64,000 bases of DNA from positions 1 to 64,000 of the forward strand of contig RPFO01000330.1 of the NCBI GenBank assembly GCA_009746045.1, read 5' to 3'. A model generated the notes under the pieces. It was not told the origin of the DNA. It was given only the letters and a program-made list of their open reading frames with translations, and did not search any database. The DNA comes from Mesostigma viride. Taxonomy: Eukaryota > Streptophyta > Mesostigmatophyceae > Mesostigmatales > Mesostigmataceae. This document shows positions 11,286 to 39,435 of this stretch, piece after piece. A program made the translations under genes and the position numbers. Position 1 is the stretch's first letter. The number at the start of each line of letters is the position of its first letter.

Positions 11286-11476
11286 CTAGACCGCATGGGT
11301 CGCGACAAAGTCGGCCCGGGTGCGGCGGAATAACACATCAGCCACGGTGCAAGTGAGGGAGAGTGACAGGCGCTGCCGCCAATACGAGGACCACGTGCGG
11401 GCCGACCACGGGGCGGTCTGACCCTCGACGAGGTCGAGGCGTATATGTATGGCCTGCGCTGGTTGTCTCCTTGATA
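11286..11476 (-). pseudogene. Inverted LINE C-terminal fragment
   Basis: The minus-strand frame encodes APWSARTWSSYWRQRLS and RRTRADF, nearly the same as the end of the 10414-11055 ORF. It is a truncated copy. A copy of the GGCCTGCGCTGGTTGTCTC dispersed repeat begins at 11450. Confidence 0.65.
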
Positions 11477-12207
11477 TATGGCCTGGGCTGTTCGTCTGAT
11501 CCCTTTTGGTTTGCATCAGGAGACCACCCCCAAGTCTGTGGGGGCTCCGCGTGTGACCGCGTATATGGCATTCATAGCGATTCGGGTCGTGGTGACGCAG
11601 TACGTCGCGTGCCTATTAATTAATTAATTAATTAATTAATTAATTAATTATAACTAATTCATTCATTCTAGTAGACAGTTAATCAATTCGTCTGATTGAT
11701 ATCAAAGAGACAACCAGCGCAGGCCAGAAATCGGGACGGGGCAGACATTAATTAATTAATTAATAGACACGTGACTGCGTCACGTGAGCATAAGTCCTCA
11801 GTGGGAGGGGAACATGGGATGGAATGGATGGTATAAGCTATCTAGGTCCTAGTTACAGGGGTGTGGGCACCGCGGCCCGATCGAATCGCTATGAATGCCA
11901 TACTTGGGCAGACATGTTTACAAGCAAAATATCTAACACAATATCACTGTACATAGTTTGCTCGACTCTCGATGCAGTTACATAGTTACTCACTTACTAG
12001 TTTCATGGACTCTCGAAGCAGCTTGTATAGAGGGTCAGATGTCTTTTTATTTAAAATTCACGATTCGGCTGAAAGACCTTCTATATACCCCACCTCACCA
12101 ACGCTTTCTAAACCTGTGAAATATGTATATTAGATACATTAGTCAATGCGAGTATTTTACAAACGACAATCCCAAGTGACCCATGTGGCCGCCGCCCCAT
12201 GGCACCC
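11477..12207. repeat. Cluster of short repeats: TTAA runs and dispersed repeats
   Basis: TTAA-type microsatellite at 11614-11650 and again at 11746-11762. A minus-strand copy of the GGCCTGCGCTGGTTGTCTC family is at 11701-11736. 11751-11812 contains the imperfect palindrome CACGTGACTGCGTCACGTG and is an inverted copy of 35655-35717. 11813-12207 is the DnaJ 3' flank with nothing recognised. Confidence 0.7.
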
Positions 12208-15200
12208 TCAGCTGTTCCCCAGCACTTGTTGCAACGCCGCCTTCTGCTGGTCCGACAGGACGCGCGGGAACTGGACGTTAAACACAACCCGCAGATTCCC
12301 CTTCTGCCCGGGGTGCTTCTTGATCGGCATGCCCTCCCCAGGGACCACCTTCTCGTACCCCGGGTGGATGATCTCGTCGACCGAAACCGTGATCTTCCGG
12401 TTATCGAGCGTGACGATCGGCACTTTGACACCACAGAGCGCGCGAGACAAGGGTATAGTTACAGGATGGATAAGGTCATTGCCTTCTCGCTTGAACCGCG
12501 GGTGGGGCTCCTCGTCGACGACAAACACGATGTCGGCCGGGATGAAGCCGGGCTCCTCGTCTCCTTTCTCGGGGAACGTTACTTTGGTACCCTTCTTCCA
12601 ACCGGGGGCAATGTCAACAGTGAGGATCTCCTGGACTGTCATGCTCCTGCTGCGTGGGCGACGTGGGAGAGCGCCCGTCATGGAGGGAGGGGACAGTGAA
12701 CAAGTGGGCGAGATGGTGAGCACCGTGCATGCCCAACTGGCATCAGTACACCAACATTTCCACTGACTCACTACTAAGCAAACTGCATTTTTTCGCTCAG
12801 AAATGTTGGTTTCTCAGGGAATGAAAGAAGAAGAGTTTATCGAAGACAAAAGATGACCCCAGAGACGCAGGCCATGTTTTGAAGCTTCAAAATATGATAA
12901 GGGACAACATTAAGGGAAAACATAGAAGAGACAACATATAAGGGACAACATAGAAGAGACAACATATAAGGGACAACATAGAAGAGACAACATATAAGGG
13001 ACAACATATAAAGGACACATATAAGAGACAACAAATGGGCAAGGCTGCCAACAAAACAAAACTATCAAAGCATCCATGATCAGGCCCTGTGCTTCATCGC
13101 GGTAACTTGCCACTTCATACGACAAACCATCGACATCAGCCACCAGTCTAGCCACCAGAACTACGTCGAGGGCCCCACCACGGCCACCAACGTACCAACC
13201 GTGCTTGGGCTGCTACAATGGGGCTGCTATTGGCAAGCAAGCGCACTACCACCCGCCTTCCACCAGCGCACACGCTCTCCACTACGGTGGTAAAAAAACA
13301 ACAGATGTTTTTTGCACAGCACGGCCCGGCCGCCTCATCTCTGCCCCATTCCCACCCCCCGCTCACTTCATGACCGCATAACAAACAACGAAGGAAAAAA
13401 GGCACGCCATTGCATGTTCAACGGACTACGATCCGTCAATCAACGCATATGCACACTTAACTAACTAGAGAGCCCCATCCCCCCATCCCCCCCATCCCCC
13501 CCATCCCCCCCATCCCCCCCATCCCCCCATCCCCCCATCCCCCCATCCCCCCATCCCCCCCATCCCCCCATCCCCCCATCCCCCCCATCCCCCCATCCCC
13601 CCATCCCCCCATCCCCCCATCCCCCCCATCCCCCCATCCCCCCATCCCCCCATCCCCCCATCCCCCCCATCCCCCCATCCCCCCATCCCCCCATCCCCCA
13701 TCCCCCCATCCCCCATCCCCCATCCCCCCATCCCCCCATCCCCCATCCCCCCATCCCCCCATCCCCCCTCCCCCCGCCCCTCGCCCCCTCGCCCCCTCGC
13801 CCCCTCGCCCCCTCGCCCCCTCGCCCCTCGCCCCCTCGCCCCTCGCCCCTCGCCCCCTCGCCCCCTCGCCCCCTCGCCCCTCGCCCCATCCCCCATCCCC
13901 CCATCCCCCCATCCCCCATCCCCCATCCCCCACCCCCCATCCCCCATCCCCCATCCCCCATCCCCCATCCCCCATCCCCCATCCCCCATCCCCCCATCCC
14001 CCCATCCCCCCATCCCCCCATCCCTACGCACCCGTTGGCGTCGCGTATGTTTCGCGAGACCTTCATGTTGCGCTTGCCGCCGCTGTACAGCTGCTCCAGC
14101 GTGCACTTGAGGCTGATCTCAATCGGGGCGGCCTTCCTCGGCCCCTGCGACTGCGACTGGCCGCCCCGTCCCATCGAGAAGAACCCCCCTGGGATACCTC
14201 CCATGCCCCCCATGCCCCCAAACCCCCCCATGCCATGGGGCATACCCCCCATGCCCCCCATCCCACCCATGCTCTCAAACATTCCCCCCCCATCGTTGCT
14301 GCCAAAGTGGCTGAAGAACTCGGCAAACACCTCCTCGGGGCGCCGGAATTGGTACTGGCCGCCGCCCATGCCGCCGCCCCCTGCGCCGGCCCCTGGGAAC
14401 CCCCCCTTGATGCCCTCCTCGCCGTATCTGTCATAGGACGCGCGCTTCTCCTTGTCACTCAGTACCTGCGGTTGGGGGGCGGCACAGGAATGAGATTAGA
14501 TAAAACGCGAATGTCAAACACACCAAGGCGCAGATGACGTTGGACACTCGCTTAACGACACCCCCTTGGCCAACACCAGCTTGCTTGCTACCAGCACACG
14601 CAAAGCACCGAGCAGGGCTGCATGCCCTGCATTCTCAGAACGTTTCAAATAGGCTTGAATCTCTCTGAACATAACAGAGGTGCATGCCCGCCTCTGCTGA
14701 CGCAAGAAACGTCTCCGCTGACGACGGAAGAAACGTGGCTGACAACGCAGACCCCGGCACGAAGACCTGGGGGAGCAGGGCCCTCGTAATGCTATCTTAC
14801 TATACACTGACAAACCCTGGAACGCCAGCAGGGCTCCCGCCTTGGACAGCAAGTGAAAACTCTACAGAAAAATATCCACAACACCAGGAAGTTAAGTGGC
14901 ACACAATAATATTAACAAAATAACACTAATCACAACAATAATGAATGTATGCCATGACACGACTCATCACACAGCCACATGCAGCACCCAAAACACCAAA
15001 CTATCCATACATCAGAGATTCCCCCCCCCCCCAAACCCCCGGCTCGATACCCCACATAGCCCCCCTCCATTTCCCGAGCCTTATTCCACCTACATACGGC
15101 CCAAGTATGCGCCACCCTGCTCTGCGCGGGAAGCTTCCCATGCGCCAAAATCGCCCAACTAGCATAGCCACAAGTTGCTTACTACTAGCCACAATTGTGG

Positions 15201-16002
15201 ACGTCTGCTCGGGCAGAAACCACGCAACGCACGTGATGTTAATTGGGAATGCCAGGGACAGGCATGTGGTCTGAACTTCTGCTGGCATACCCCGGCGCAC
15301 AACCAGAACAAGAAAAACGGCACAACCTGCGTACCATACTAAACAGGGCATGTGACCTGGCATTCTTGCACAAAGAGAAAATAAACACGGTACAAATACC
15401 CACCGACACACTGCCACAGACTGATAATGTGTGCCCATCGTTTTGAAAAAATCATCCCACCAAGTCCCCAGTCCCATCCACAAGTATCTCCCTAAGCATC
15501 CATAGCCGACGACGGCCCAATTAATTACGATGGCCAGAAACTAACAACCGCAGTTAACCCTGGAAGCGGCCCAGGACAACAGGCACGGGGCATGCATGCT
15601 AAACAAAGGCGGATATCCGAGATCCGACATACACACATGGTCATCTACACCGACCAACTGGGGTGCACGCACGCAGTGGGAAGCCTGATATAATATCGAC
15701 TCCATTCAAACGCCTCACACTAGGCGTACCCAGGTGCAGGCGTTGGTCACAGATCGTAACTGGCCCGAATCCCTACCATGCATCGTTGGCCAAACTAAGT
15801 AGCCACAGCTAATATCAGCACGAAACTGCAGGCTTACCTCGTACGCTTCTGAAACCTGCTTGAACTTTTTCTCCGCATTTACTTTATTGTCCGGATTTTT
15901 ATCGGGGTGCCATTTCATCGCTTGTTTTCTGTAGGCCTTCTTGATTTCGTCTTCAGAAGCATCCTTCGACACCCCTAGAACGGCATAGTAATCCTGGCCC
16001 AT
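12208..16002 (-). CDS. DnaJ class B co-chaperone (Sis1/DNAJB1 type)
   Basis: Minus-strand join of 15838-16002, 14032-14465 and 12208-12649; 346 residues, TGA stop at 12208-12210. It stimulates Hsp70 ATPase and delivers clients, in cytosol or nucleus. The J domain starts at residue 2 with HPD at 32-34. A Gly/Phe/Met-rich linker (about 75-145) contains repeated GGM units. There is no Cys-rich zinc finger, so it is class B. The two C-terminal beta domains (about 160-346) include [31 protein letters not shown] and [21 protein letters not shown]. Junctions fit exactly: phase 0 after AYE, and Asn-Gly|Gly-Arg split after two bases. Start chosen because MGQDYY is the usual J-protein start. The length is typical of the family. 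Confidence 0.95.
12900..13032. repeat. 34-bp (2x17) repeat in DnaJ intron 2
   Basis: Units of GGGACAACATAGAAGAGACA plus ACATATAA. In the sense (minus) direction this is T/C-rich and lies on the acceptor side of the intron. Confidence 0.85.
13470..14025. repeat. C-rich ATCCCCCC / TCGCCCC minisatellite in DnaJ intron 2
   Basis: On the + strand, units CCATCCCCC with 8- and 9-bp spacing, interrupted at 13770-13890 by a CTCGCCCC sub-block. In the gene's sense it reads GGGATGGGGG and starts 6 bp after the donor at 14031. Open Met-Gly-Gly-Trp frames running into it are artefacts. Confidence 0.95.
14466..15837. other. DnaJ intron 1
   Basis: 1.37 kb. A short direct repeat with CAAGAAACG/GGAAGAAACG lies near 14700-14750, and a C10 run at 15021. 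No gene or mobile element recognised. Confidence 0.7.
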
Positions 16003-16426
16003 GGTTCCCCACCTGGGAAATCAGGGATTATGTTGATCTCAACTCTAATCGCCTACGGCTCTTAATTCCGCGTTCAAGGGCACAAACAACTCAGCAAAAG
16101 CCGGCTATGGAAGCGCGCATGGAGCAATCCTACACGCTCAATCTCTGCAGTGCGTCGTTGTGCACAAGCATCGGCTGCAGCATCCGTCGGTCAAAATGAC
16201 AATTAATTTCCTTCCTCGCAAGTTGCCAACGGCTGGACAGACATGTACAGATCACACTGGTAATGGACTGGCACGGTGACGTCTGACCAGCTCGCGAAAA
16301 ATAATTATTGTGGACTTGGCTTCCACGTCCTCACTCTGGAACATTCTGCGTACTGATCCAGAAGGTCCTAGCAAATGCACGTCCACCCCTGGTCCGCCAG
16401 CATACACTAAGATCTATTCCTCTAGA
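16003..16426. other. Upstream region of DnaJ
   Basis: Should hold the DnaJ promoter, but I cannot point to a confident core element or to a heat-shock element array. Confidence 0.4.
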
Positions 16427-16716
16427 GTACAAATTACAGTACAGGCATTCACGCCTTCAGTTGGGTTGGCTTAAGTTGTGTTCATGCCTTAAGTTGGGTC
16501 ATATAGGGTTTCGGCATTACTAGTCCAAAGTAGTTCAGAATAGTATGTACAAGTGTCGTAAGTTCAAACTTGTAGAATCATTCACGCCTTAAGTTGGGTT
16601 CACGCCTTAAGTTGGGTTCACGCCTTAAGTTGGTTTCACGCCTTAAGTTGTTTTTTGACCCCTCAAAAAGGAAAACCTCAAATCCAACTTAAGGCGTGAA
16701 TGCCTGTACTGTACCC
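16427..16716. mobile_element. Short inverted-repeat element with internal 18-bp repeats
   Basis: The left end carries TACAGTACAGGCATTCACGC and the right end (16680-16716) carries its reverse complement within CAACTTAAGGCGTGAATGCC. Between them, 16580-16650 has CACGCCTTAAGTTGGGTT repeated about four times. About 290 bp, no coding capacity: a MITE-like or fold-back element. Confidence 0.75.
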
Positions 16717-16799
16717 CTCTCTGCGGCCCATGTGCGGCGTGGGAACTGGGAACCAACTGAACTGAACTGAACAAATTAGTGAAATTACCCGCTCTAAAA

Positions 16800-17588
16800 T
16801 ACACCGTCCGCATTGGAAGTTTGTTATTATGGGTCAATTTTTGCCGTATTTGCATTACGAATAACCCTGCATTGTTTGTTGGGGAGCCAGTTAGAGTCCC
16901 GGGTTTTTATTATTTAATTAAAACCTTTTGTTTGTTTGTTTGTCCTGCAGCCGTTCAAGGCACGTGGGTACTTATTTAATTAAATTTCTTTTGTTTGTTT
17001 GGTAGATATGGTACACGCCGTCCCCAACCCGGCCCGGCGGCCCCCCTTTCGGCGGCCACAGGCTATAGTCAGTGGAGGTCTCAGGTCAGTGATACCCTAT
17101 TTAATTGCTCAAGGCCCATAAGTATCGCACATGAGTAGTACATCTTACATGTACATCTGTAGACACGCTCAGGCCTCAGCCTCTACTGAGTACCGACCGA
17201 CGTGCCCTGCCGAGGCAGTACTGTAGAGCGTGGATTGCTGGATGCAAAAGCGGTTCACTTGGTTCGCGCCTCACCCCGCGCTCGGCCTGCGTCTCGCGGG
17301 TTTTTTTCGATTTTCACGATATTTCATGTTTCCCGCCTGTCCAAGGTATTTTCGAAGGTTTTATGTACTTTATATTATATAATATAAAGTGTTTGTTTGT
17401 TTTCTCACAGGGCGACGACCCCGTGCCCACATGAGTTAATTAATTAATTTTGTTTGTTTGTTTGTTGAGTCCAGTCCTCAGCCCCCGGAGTTAATTAATT
17501 AATTTTCTTTTGTTTTTTTTATGGTTTTCAGCCAGAACATTTTCCAGAAGCTAATTATTTAGTTAGAACTTCCAATGCGGACGGTGTA
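16800..17588. mobile_element. 789-bp interval bounded by a perfect 22-bp inverted repeat
   Basis: 16800-16821 and 17567-17588 are perfect reverse complements (TACACCGTCCGCATTGGAAG plus TT). Inside are four similar pieces combining a TTAATTAA-type run, TTTGTTTGTTTG and an AG, near 16910, 16972, 17430 and 17490, which look like repeated intron 3' ends. The sequence between the repeats is otherwise unrecognised. Confidence 0.7.
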
Positions 17589-17800
17589 CCCACTCGGCGA
17601 CCGCACGTGGCCTCCTGGCCAGTGGCCAGTCCACGACCCCGTGATCGCCGTTCCTGTTTCGATGATCTCCGGTCCGTTTCCCGCCATGAAAAGTACAAGC
17701 GGCAGCATAATGTTCAATTCAGTTCAGCTTATTTGAGTTATTTCCCACGCTGGCCGAGCCGACAGCTTAATGGCGAACTGGGACGCACGGCAACTTTTTT

Positions 17801-18302
17801 GGTACCGTAGTGGCTCAAAACCCTTTGCGAATTAATATTTTCGAATGACCCCCCGAAAAGTGCTAAAATAATGCCCCAATTTACCCCGTAAAGTATGAAA
17901 ACCGGGCAGCGCCGCTACACCTGTTTCTGGCTGCAGGCCGCGGCGCAGCTAGATGAAGGGGAGCGCCGCGCTTGCCGCGCCGCGCCGCGTTGCGCCAGAT
18001 TGAGAACCCGTTCAAGTAGCAGTGTAGCACTGATTAGGGGCCCTATCAGCACTGATTAGGGCCTTATGTCATACTGGTACTCACTTATTTGTCAGATAGG
18101 AACTGCGCTTGGTGGGTAATTAATGTACTTGATAGGTTAGAATCCAAGTCAGACACTGAACTAGGTGCCCTAATATAAACAAGCTCCCGGGCTCGAAGTT
18201 TACCTAACACGTGCTGAACTTTCCCCGCAAAGTGTCAAAACCATGCAGAAAAACCCTCGAAAAAATATTAATTCGCAAAGGGTTTTGAGCCACTACGGTA
18301 CC
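17801..18302. mobile_element. MITE with ~40-bp terminal inverted repeats
   Basis: Left end begins GGTACCGTAGTGGCTCAAAA and runs to about 17842; the right end (18260-18302) is its reverse complement with a few mismatches. The 500-bp body has no ORF of note. No unambiguous target-site duplication. Confidence 0.85.
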
Positions 18303-18994
18303 TGCCACGTGTCCGTTCCATCAGCCGCCGCCTAAGGACGATCCTAAGGACGGAAAACACTGCATCATCGTGCAGATTCTCCATAATATCCGTGCCCCAG
18401 TCTGCCATAGCCTGGCCATTGCCTGCCGTTTGCTGTAAGTATCCGGCCATTAATTGTGTGCCAGCATCCTGAATTCCACAATCTCCTGTTCACGTATATC
18501 GTTAGTTACGACGGCAAAGGGCAGCATTATACTCGCATAGGCCATACATAGCTATGCATGAATTGTAGGTACTGAAACATGGACCTTGGGGCGAAGGACG
18601 CACTTCCTGTGAAATCAGGAATGACGGCCTCATGGAACGTTGCTAGCCATCCCCCTGCCTTGGCTAGCACCCAAATTTAGTAAACCTTTCCTTACCGTGC
18701 GTTTCACACGCAAGCTGGAGAATTTTGATACATTAAGCAGACCGGCACGGTGGTACGGACACGCAGCACTTCTCGATTCTACGCCATTTCGTCAACGAAA
18801 ACATTCCCGTATCGTGCGTCGCGGAGGCTGCTTTTTATTGAACGTGATCGCTCCACGTTCTGCCTTCGACTTGTCCTCAATATTATCCCTGCTACTCGTA
18901 TACCTGCCTGAATTAGAGGGAAATTCGGCGGCTTGGCCAATAACAGTAAAGCCGGTTATCTTCGGACCAAGGAGCGGGCATTAGTTCTTCGATA
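18303..18994. other. NRAMP upstream region
   Basis: No gene recognised; presumably holds the transporter promoter. No confident TATA box. Confidence 0.4.
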
Positions 18995-35522
<16,528 letters not shown>

Positions 35523-35716
35523 CTTGTCACTGATTGTAAGTTTAATGGTTCTCTAGAGTAGTGTGTCTCTGGATGTGTCTGGCCGGGCGTAGAACATACG
35601 GAACGGGTCTTTTATGAACTTGTCTGGCCACTCCCATGGAAACTACTGACCTCAATTGCCCACTGAGGACTTCTGCTCACGTGACGCAGTCACGTGTCTG
35701 TTAATTAATTAATTAA
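35523..35716. repeat. NRAMP 3' flank with palindromic dispersed repeat
   Basis: 35655-35717 contains CACGTGACGCAGTCACGTG and ends in TTAATTAATTAATTAA. An inverted copy is at 11751-11812. Confidence 0.75.
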
Positions 35717-35732
35717 GGGGACGGGACACCCC

Positions 35733-35758
35733 CGAATTTTTTGGCGCCAAAAAATTCG
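35733..35758. other. 26-bp perfect palindrome
   Basis: CGAATTTTTTGGC followed at once by its exact reverse complement, just inside the left terminal repeat of the 35717-38005 element. Confidence 0.95.
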
Positions 35759-35820
35759 CGCCGGAGCCGAAGGTCACAAATTTCACGTGCACGGTGCGCG
35801 CACCCCTTGCGGAAGTGGCC

Positions 35821-35982
35821 ATGGCGACTGCGTTCAGGCGAAACTACCACACTAGGGCAGGCGAAATGCAAAAATTTTACTCGAATCTAGAAGGAGATGA
35901 GTTTATGATGTTAGTTTTTGGCGGAAATCAGCTGGTTTACAATTTCGCTGTTGGTTTTTTATGCCATCGGCATGGGGGGTAA
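35821..35982 (+). CDS. Small hypothetical ORF, 53 aa
   Basis: Starts MATAFRRNY and ends HRHGG. No recognised family. Inside the 35717-38005 element, so it may be chance or element-borne. Confidence 0.2.
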   Translation: MATAFRRNYHTRAGEMQKFYSNLEGDEFMMLVFGGNQLVYNFAVGFLCHRHGG

Positions 35983-36185
35983 TCTGAATTTTTTGGTCGC
36001 GCGGAATGAAATAGAATTCATGATAGCGGCTGTAAAATAGCGGTTTTGGGGGCTGTTCTGACCTTGAAGCAGGCATTAATATCGGTTGCATCGAATTCTA
36101 AACCGAGCTGGTGCTTTTTGCCAGATTTTCGGCCATTATCGGTAAGTAATTGTTCAGACCTGCGCAGTGCGTGTCTGACCTGTCC

Positions 36186-36338
36186 ATGGAAGAACGGCTG
36201 TTGTTGCGCGCCTGGGCGAGGGATTTACGGGGGCAAGGTACAGATTTGTCGCGAACGTTATCTGCTATCGGTGCTTTCTTCTATGAGCTCATCGTTCGAG
36301 GTTTTTTGCGTTCTTTTTGGGCAGTTTCCGCCAGCTAG
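36186..36338 (+). CDS. Small hypothetical ORF, 50 aa
   Basis: Starts MEERLLLRAWARDLRGQ, composition like real protein, and ends in a hydrophobic stretch. A GT after the first 17 codons (36238) could be a donor. Function unknown. Confidence 0.3.
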   Translation: MEERLLLRAWARDLRGQGTDLSRTLSAIGAFFYELIVRGFLRSFWAVSAS

Positions 36339-37119
36339 CTCGCCGTCGCTTGCCGTTGTGTTGTCGAATACCTGGCAGCTTTAGATTGTTTTCGTTGATG
36401 TCGTGATCAGGGCCGCTTCAGTCGCAGCCTATAGCTCTTCGGGAAGGTATAAGGCATTTCATAAAACGTGTTCTGGCAAGGATGTTGTGCGTATGGACGC
36501 TTCTTGTTGTTTGAGAGTGACGCACCCTCTCCTCACAGGCCGCAGCGGCATCACAGCGCTCATGCGGTGAAGGGCCGCCAATGGTTTCTTTGCATTTTAT
36601 CGTGCAGGGATGGAAGTGTTATAGTGATGATGATGTTGGAGATATTGCATTTGTGTGACTGCATGTAGATAGCTGGCACCAATGGTTGTTTGAGCTTTCC
36701 TTTGTTATGATGATGTGACAAGACTACAATGTGCTGAGCCAACCATGGTTGACATGCATGACTGCATGCAAGCTATATATACCATGTTCTTACTTGGTTC
36801 CTTGCCCTCCATAGTCCCAGTTTGTCATCCATGCCGGGGAGGAAAGTTTAGGAGGTGTTGTTGTGTTGATTAGCTTGGTTGGCATCAACCTTACACTCTA
36901 ACCTGGGAGAAACATAGGAAATGCCGCTTAGGCATGTTAGGGCTACCATCGTCAAGGCTATGCACATATTTACAAGGCTGGCCATGCTGGAGGGATGATG
37001 AAGACATATGAGGTGCGTGGCCACCCCTTTGTACTTTGTAAACATACTCTGCATGGTTTTGGTGCATGTTGGATGGCATATTAAGTGGCACTGTGGGGTT
37101 ACTAACTTACTGAGTGGTC

Positions 37120-37620
37120 CTTAGCGCCTTGTCATGTGGTCATATAGGAAACCCATCAACTTGAGCAGTTCTTGTCGCAATGACCCCGCACATTGAGCAT
37201 GCGTTGCCGTCAGCGTGCAAGAGTTGATTATGTGTGCTTTGGTCAGTTTGCAGATGTCTTTGATGAAGAAGGAGGTGCTAGTGTGGCTAAATGGTTACTC
37301 TAATTTCCTTGTAGCGTCTACATGGGTGGCCGTCTTGGAATGGTTGTAACTTGGGCAGTTCTTGTCAGAATGGCGTCAAACCTTGAACATAGGAGGTACC
37401 ATATGTGCAGAGAATGGTAGTATGTGGTTTGGCCAGTTTTCATGAGGCTTAGATGTATAAAGGGGTGTTAGTGTGGTTAAATACTAGCTAAAACCTCCCT
37501 TAGCTTCGTCACAGGTGGCAATCTAGGAATATCCATCAAATAGGGCTGCGCTTGTCAGAATGACCTGAAAATTTGGGGCTGCATGTCCCCCAACCTCTAG
37601 TATTTGGGAATATATGATTT
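37120..37620. repeat. 191-bp degenerate tandem repeat, three copies
   Basis: The GCAGTTCTTGTCAGAATG motif recurs at about 37163, 37354 and 37545. Copies are substantially diverged. No coding capacity. Confidence 0.75.
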
Positions 37621-38005
37621 GGCCCTATTCCATGTGTTTATGATTTGATAATTTTTTTTTTCATTAAAAAAGTACCCTTTTTGCGGGAAAATCCATCAAT
37701 GTGTGTAAACATGATTATTTTGTGCTCAAAATTAGGTAGCATTTCTCAAAAGTCAGGGAACTATATGGGAATATATGATTTGGTCCCAATATGTTTGCCC
37801 ACTGCCCTAGGAAAAATGTGACTAGAATAGCGTCTTTTTCTATTTTTAGCGCGTTACCGGTGCCCTGTGGGGGCTAGTACCCCCCCCAAGTGGCTGGAAA
37901 TTTTTTTTTTTATCATATTAATGGTCCCCAATCATCATTGGATTTTTAGCACATGCATAGGTATGGTTTCCAGAAAAGTGCCCTTTAGGGGTGTCCCCTC
38001 CCCTT

Positions 38006-38337
38006 AATTAATTAATTAATTGGACCAAGGGGGCATGTGCTGGGCCCCGGCATGGTGAACTGGCCTAACTTGACAATGACTTGTACAATAATTTTGAGGG
38101 TGTGGCTAGGCTCAACTGTCAAAGCCTGCACACACTTATTGTAATAAACTTGTTTCTCTGGTAGGAACTAGGAAGGCACTCCAATGGACCTTAGCTTCAG
38201 CGCACCTATTTAATTAATTAATTAATGAGGGGCGCTCACAGGCAGTAGTGCGGTCTGCGGAATGCACCACCCCACCATTCCCCCTTCACCACGTTTTTCG
38301 GCAAGGTTGTGTCCTGTCCCCATATATCTGTTCATGA
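38006..38337. other. Flank with two TTAA runs
   Basis: TTAATTAATTAATTAA at 38005-38020 and 38209-38226; nothing else recognised. Confidence 0.6.
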
Positions 38338-38985
38338 TTGTTGCATGTGGACCACGTCATGCTCCAGGCACGTGTGCGCTTTACTGCTCTTAAGCGGGGG
38401 TTCGAGCCTGGCTTGGACATCCTTAACGATCGAGCGCGAACACGGGGGCGCGGTGGCCCTGGTTACCGCCTGTCCGACCTGATTTATGCGGATAATACCA
38501 CCCTCATAGCACATTCAGACCTGGCTGTCCAACTGTCTGGCCGGGCTTTTAAAATTGGAGGCGCGGCCGGGCGGTGGGGTTGCATGGAGATTAGTGTCAA
38601 AACTGAGGCGATGGTGATTGGGGCTACCAGTTGCCCGGCCGCCAAAGCCACGGCTGCTAGACAGGACGGTGGTCCCGTTCGGTGATCGCTTCAAACTGCT
38701 GGGGAGCATGCTCCCCGACACCGCCGACGATGTGGACAAGCTGCATTGGCCTGGCCTGGGCCAGGCTTCGTTCGGTCAACCCCTACTGGCACTCGAAGGA
38801 CCTCCAGGCTCGGACCGCAAGCAAGTGCTCTTCAAGGTTCTGGTCCTCACGGCGCTCACCTATGACGCCGAGGCATGGAAGCTCACGGACACGCTGGCCA
38901 CCCGGCTGCAGACGGCACGGTTACCAGGATGCTTCGATCGACAGGTCCTGAATGTAGGGTTTCCACACATAGGTCATTAGAGTCT
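38338..38985 (+). pseudogene. LINE reverse-transcriptase fragment
   Basis: Frame one (38338-38640) ends with the RT palm motif YRLSDLIYADNTTLIAHS, where YADD is the usual form. A frameshift near 38640 leads to frame two (to about 38985) with FKLLGSMLPDTADD and a thumb-like stretch ending YDAEAWKL. This is the end of a non-LTR RT with a damaged active site (second Asp replaced by Asn). The relation to the LINE at 9546 is unknown. Confidence 0.7.
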
Positions 38986-39202
38986 TTGTATAAGGGTATG
39001 CCTCGCATTAGAACGAGATTAGGCAGCGTAGCTAGATAGCATTCGTAGGACATCTTGCTCGCACCAGTCAGGTAGACAATGACCTCGGTCTGGCCGGCCC
39101 CCAGCGGCTTGGCCAGCCGGGGCCGGGCGGCAAATCCTGACCTGGCGACCTGGCGCCCCAAGGACATTCCTAGAAAGTTGGGTAAACCTGCCATGAACTA
39201 TC

Positions 39203-39435
39203 ATCAAAGAGACAACCAGCGCAGGCCAGAAATCGGGAGAATCCGGACCATGGTAGCTCGAGCCTGCCGTTATCTTTTCCGCGTTTTCGAGTCGTTCAGG
39301 ATGATGAAGATGAATGGTGATGGAAATGTGTATCCTTGTGCATTGAAATTATGGCTGGCTTACGTGTGGAGCGACTAGATGACCTAGACGGTGGGGCCGG
39401 AAACAGCATGCTTGATCAGGGCGTGTGTTTCTAGC
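39203..39435 (-). repeat. Dispersed repeat, minus copy left of the PLE
   Basis: Reverse complement of 43705-43942 over about 230 bp with scattered differences. Core GGCCTGCGCTGGTTGTCTC at its outer end. Confidence 0.9.

Larger units (their letters stand above)
35717..38005. mobile_element. Non-autonomous element with 16-bp terminal inverted repeats next to TTAA
   Basis: Left end GGGGACGGGACACCCC follows a TTAA run; the right end (37990-38005) is its reverse complement with one mismatch and is followed by another TTAA run. A TTAA target fits piggyBac-type elements, but both flanks are simple TTAA repeats, so the target duplication cannot be proved and the G-rich ends are not the usual CCC start. 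No transposase ORF. Confidence 0.55.

Noticed and set aside
13461-14369. Long Gly/Met/Trp-rich ORF continuing from DnaJ exon 2
   Set aside because: Read-through into the intron-2 minisatellite; splicing at 14031 restores the conserved DnaJ C-terminal domain in phase.
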